A DNA stretch of 64,000 nt, taken from Phoebastria nigripes. Its lineage: Eukaryota > Chordata > Aves > Procellariiformes > Diomedeidae. The DNA lies in the NCBI GenBank assembly GCA_035582835.1, contig JAYKAV010000678.1:319001-383000 (forward strand). Reading direction: 5' to 3'. This document shows, in pieces, positions 63,544-64,000 of this stretch (position 1 is its first letter; each line of letters opens with the position of its first letter). The notes under the pieces were generated by a model that saw only the letters and a list, made by a program, of their open reading frames with translations, ran no database searches and had not been told where the DNA came from. The translations under genes were made by a program, and so were the position numbers.

Positions 63544-64000
63544 TGCTTTTGTTCAGTCAGATTGATCCACAAAAGTCAGGTTTTAAGTCCAGTTATACTG
63601 GAAGAATATTGTTTGAACTCCTTTGAAGATGACAGAATTGTTCACAATTTATACCAGCATGAATCAGAGGAGAGAGCCAAATTCTGGCCTTGGATGCTCA
63701 CACATATTTCTTGTCTACTTCAGTAGAGACTGCAGGTTTTTATGTGTGGTGGCAAAATTTGACCACTGTATCCCTAGCCCTTTCTCTGCTGGCTCAGCTC
63801 ATCAGCAACTGACTTCCTCTGTCTCCCACCACAGGCTGCTTGTCATGGCTCATACAAGCTCTTTTTCCTCTCTAGCTTGTGCTCTTAGACACAGTCTATG
63901 CTTTGTTGGCATCTCTATTTCTTTTCAGGTCTCAGCTGAAAACATTCCTTTTACCTGTGCCTCTTAATTTCTCCCTCTGCTGTTATTTACAATATCAGTG

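Larger units (their letters stand above)
44420..64000 (+). other. BNC2: BNC2 downstream intron, part 3 (runs off the window)
   Basis: Contains the AT stretch (45535), old repeats (46020, 47105, 51231), homopolymers (54249, 55165, 55436), microsatellites (52147, 58093, 63514) and candidate conserved blocks (45340-45535, 55490-56060, 62815-63260). The next BNC2 coding exon (beginning DAAGK and carrying long coding sequence) is not present, so the intron continues past the window. The stretches 48300-51200, 56100-59600 and 59700-62200 show no supportable feature. Confidence 0.65.

Noticed and set aside
1..64000. CRISPR arrays, operons, rRNA or tRNA genes
   Set aside because: None seen. The sequence is vertebrate intron, the direct repeats found are simple or transposon-derived, and the tRNA-like pieces belong to MIR heads.

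Overview
The window is vertebrate, and almost certainly avian, intronic DNA. Single-copy sequence of moderate to low GC carries a sparse set of 3'-end CR1 LINE fragments. One of these, at about 9875-10880, ends in the (ATTCTATG)n tail typical of bird CR1. I see no L1, Alu or other mammal-type retroposons, no bacterial-style dense genes, and no complete gene. Degraded MIR-type SINEs and foldback repeats common to amniotes are still readable.

The only coding feature I can support is one internal exon at 11011-11246 on the + strand. It encodes 78 complete codons and matches the conserved N-terminal part of basonuclin-2 (BNC2), a C2H2 zinc-finger nuclear protein. The window therefore holds at least 11.0 kb of the preceding BNC2 intron, the 236-bp exon, and at least 52.8 kb of the following intron. 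BNC2 lies on human 9p, which is syntenic with the bird Z chromosome, so Z linkage is a reasonable inference that the sequence itself does not show.

Layout: 1-9874 is intron with two older CR1 tails, a GC-enriched degenerate block (about 2060-2560), an (AAAAC)n tract and a MIR. 9875-10880 is the largest CR1 copy, ending only 130 bp before the exon. 11011-11246 is the BNC2 exon, with a good polypyrimidine tract and acceptor and a CAG|GTAGG donor. 11247-64000 is a very long intron containing one CR1 in reverse orientation, several MIR remnants, palindromic amniote repeats, microsatellites, a perfect Z-DNA-type alternating tract, a pure 49-nt poly(A), and several repeat-free, homeodomain-site-rich blocks that look like conserved non-coding elements.

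I found no undescribed multi-gene system. The most interesting points are the exon's surroundings (a sense CR1 just upstream, and canonical poly(A) signals just after the donor), the 49-nt poly(A) with an upstream T20, the Z-DNA tract, and the candidate regulatory blocks. All other open reading frames look like chance frames in non-coding DNA.
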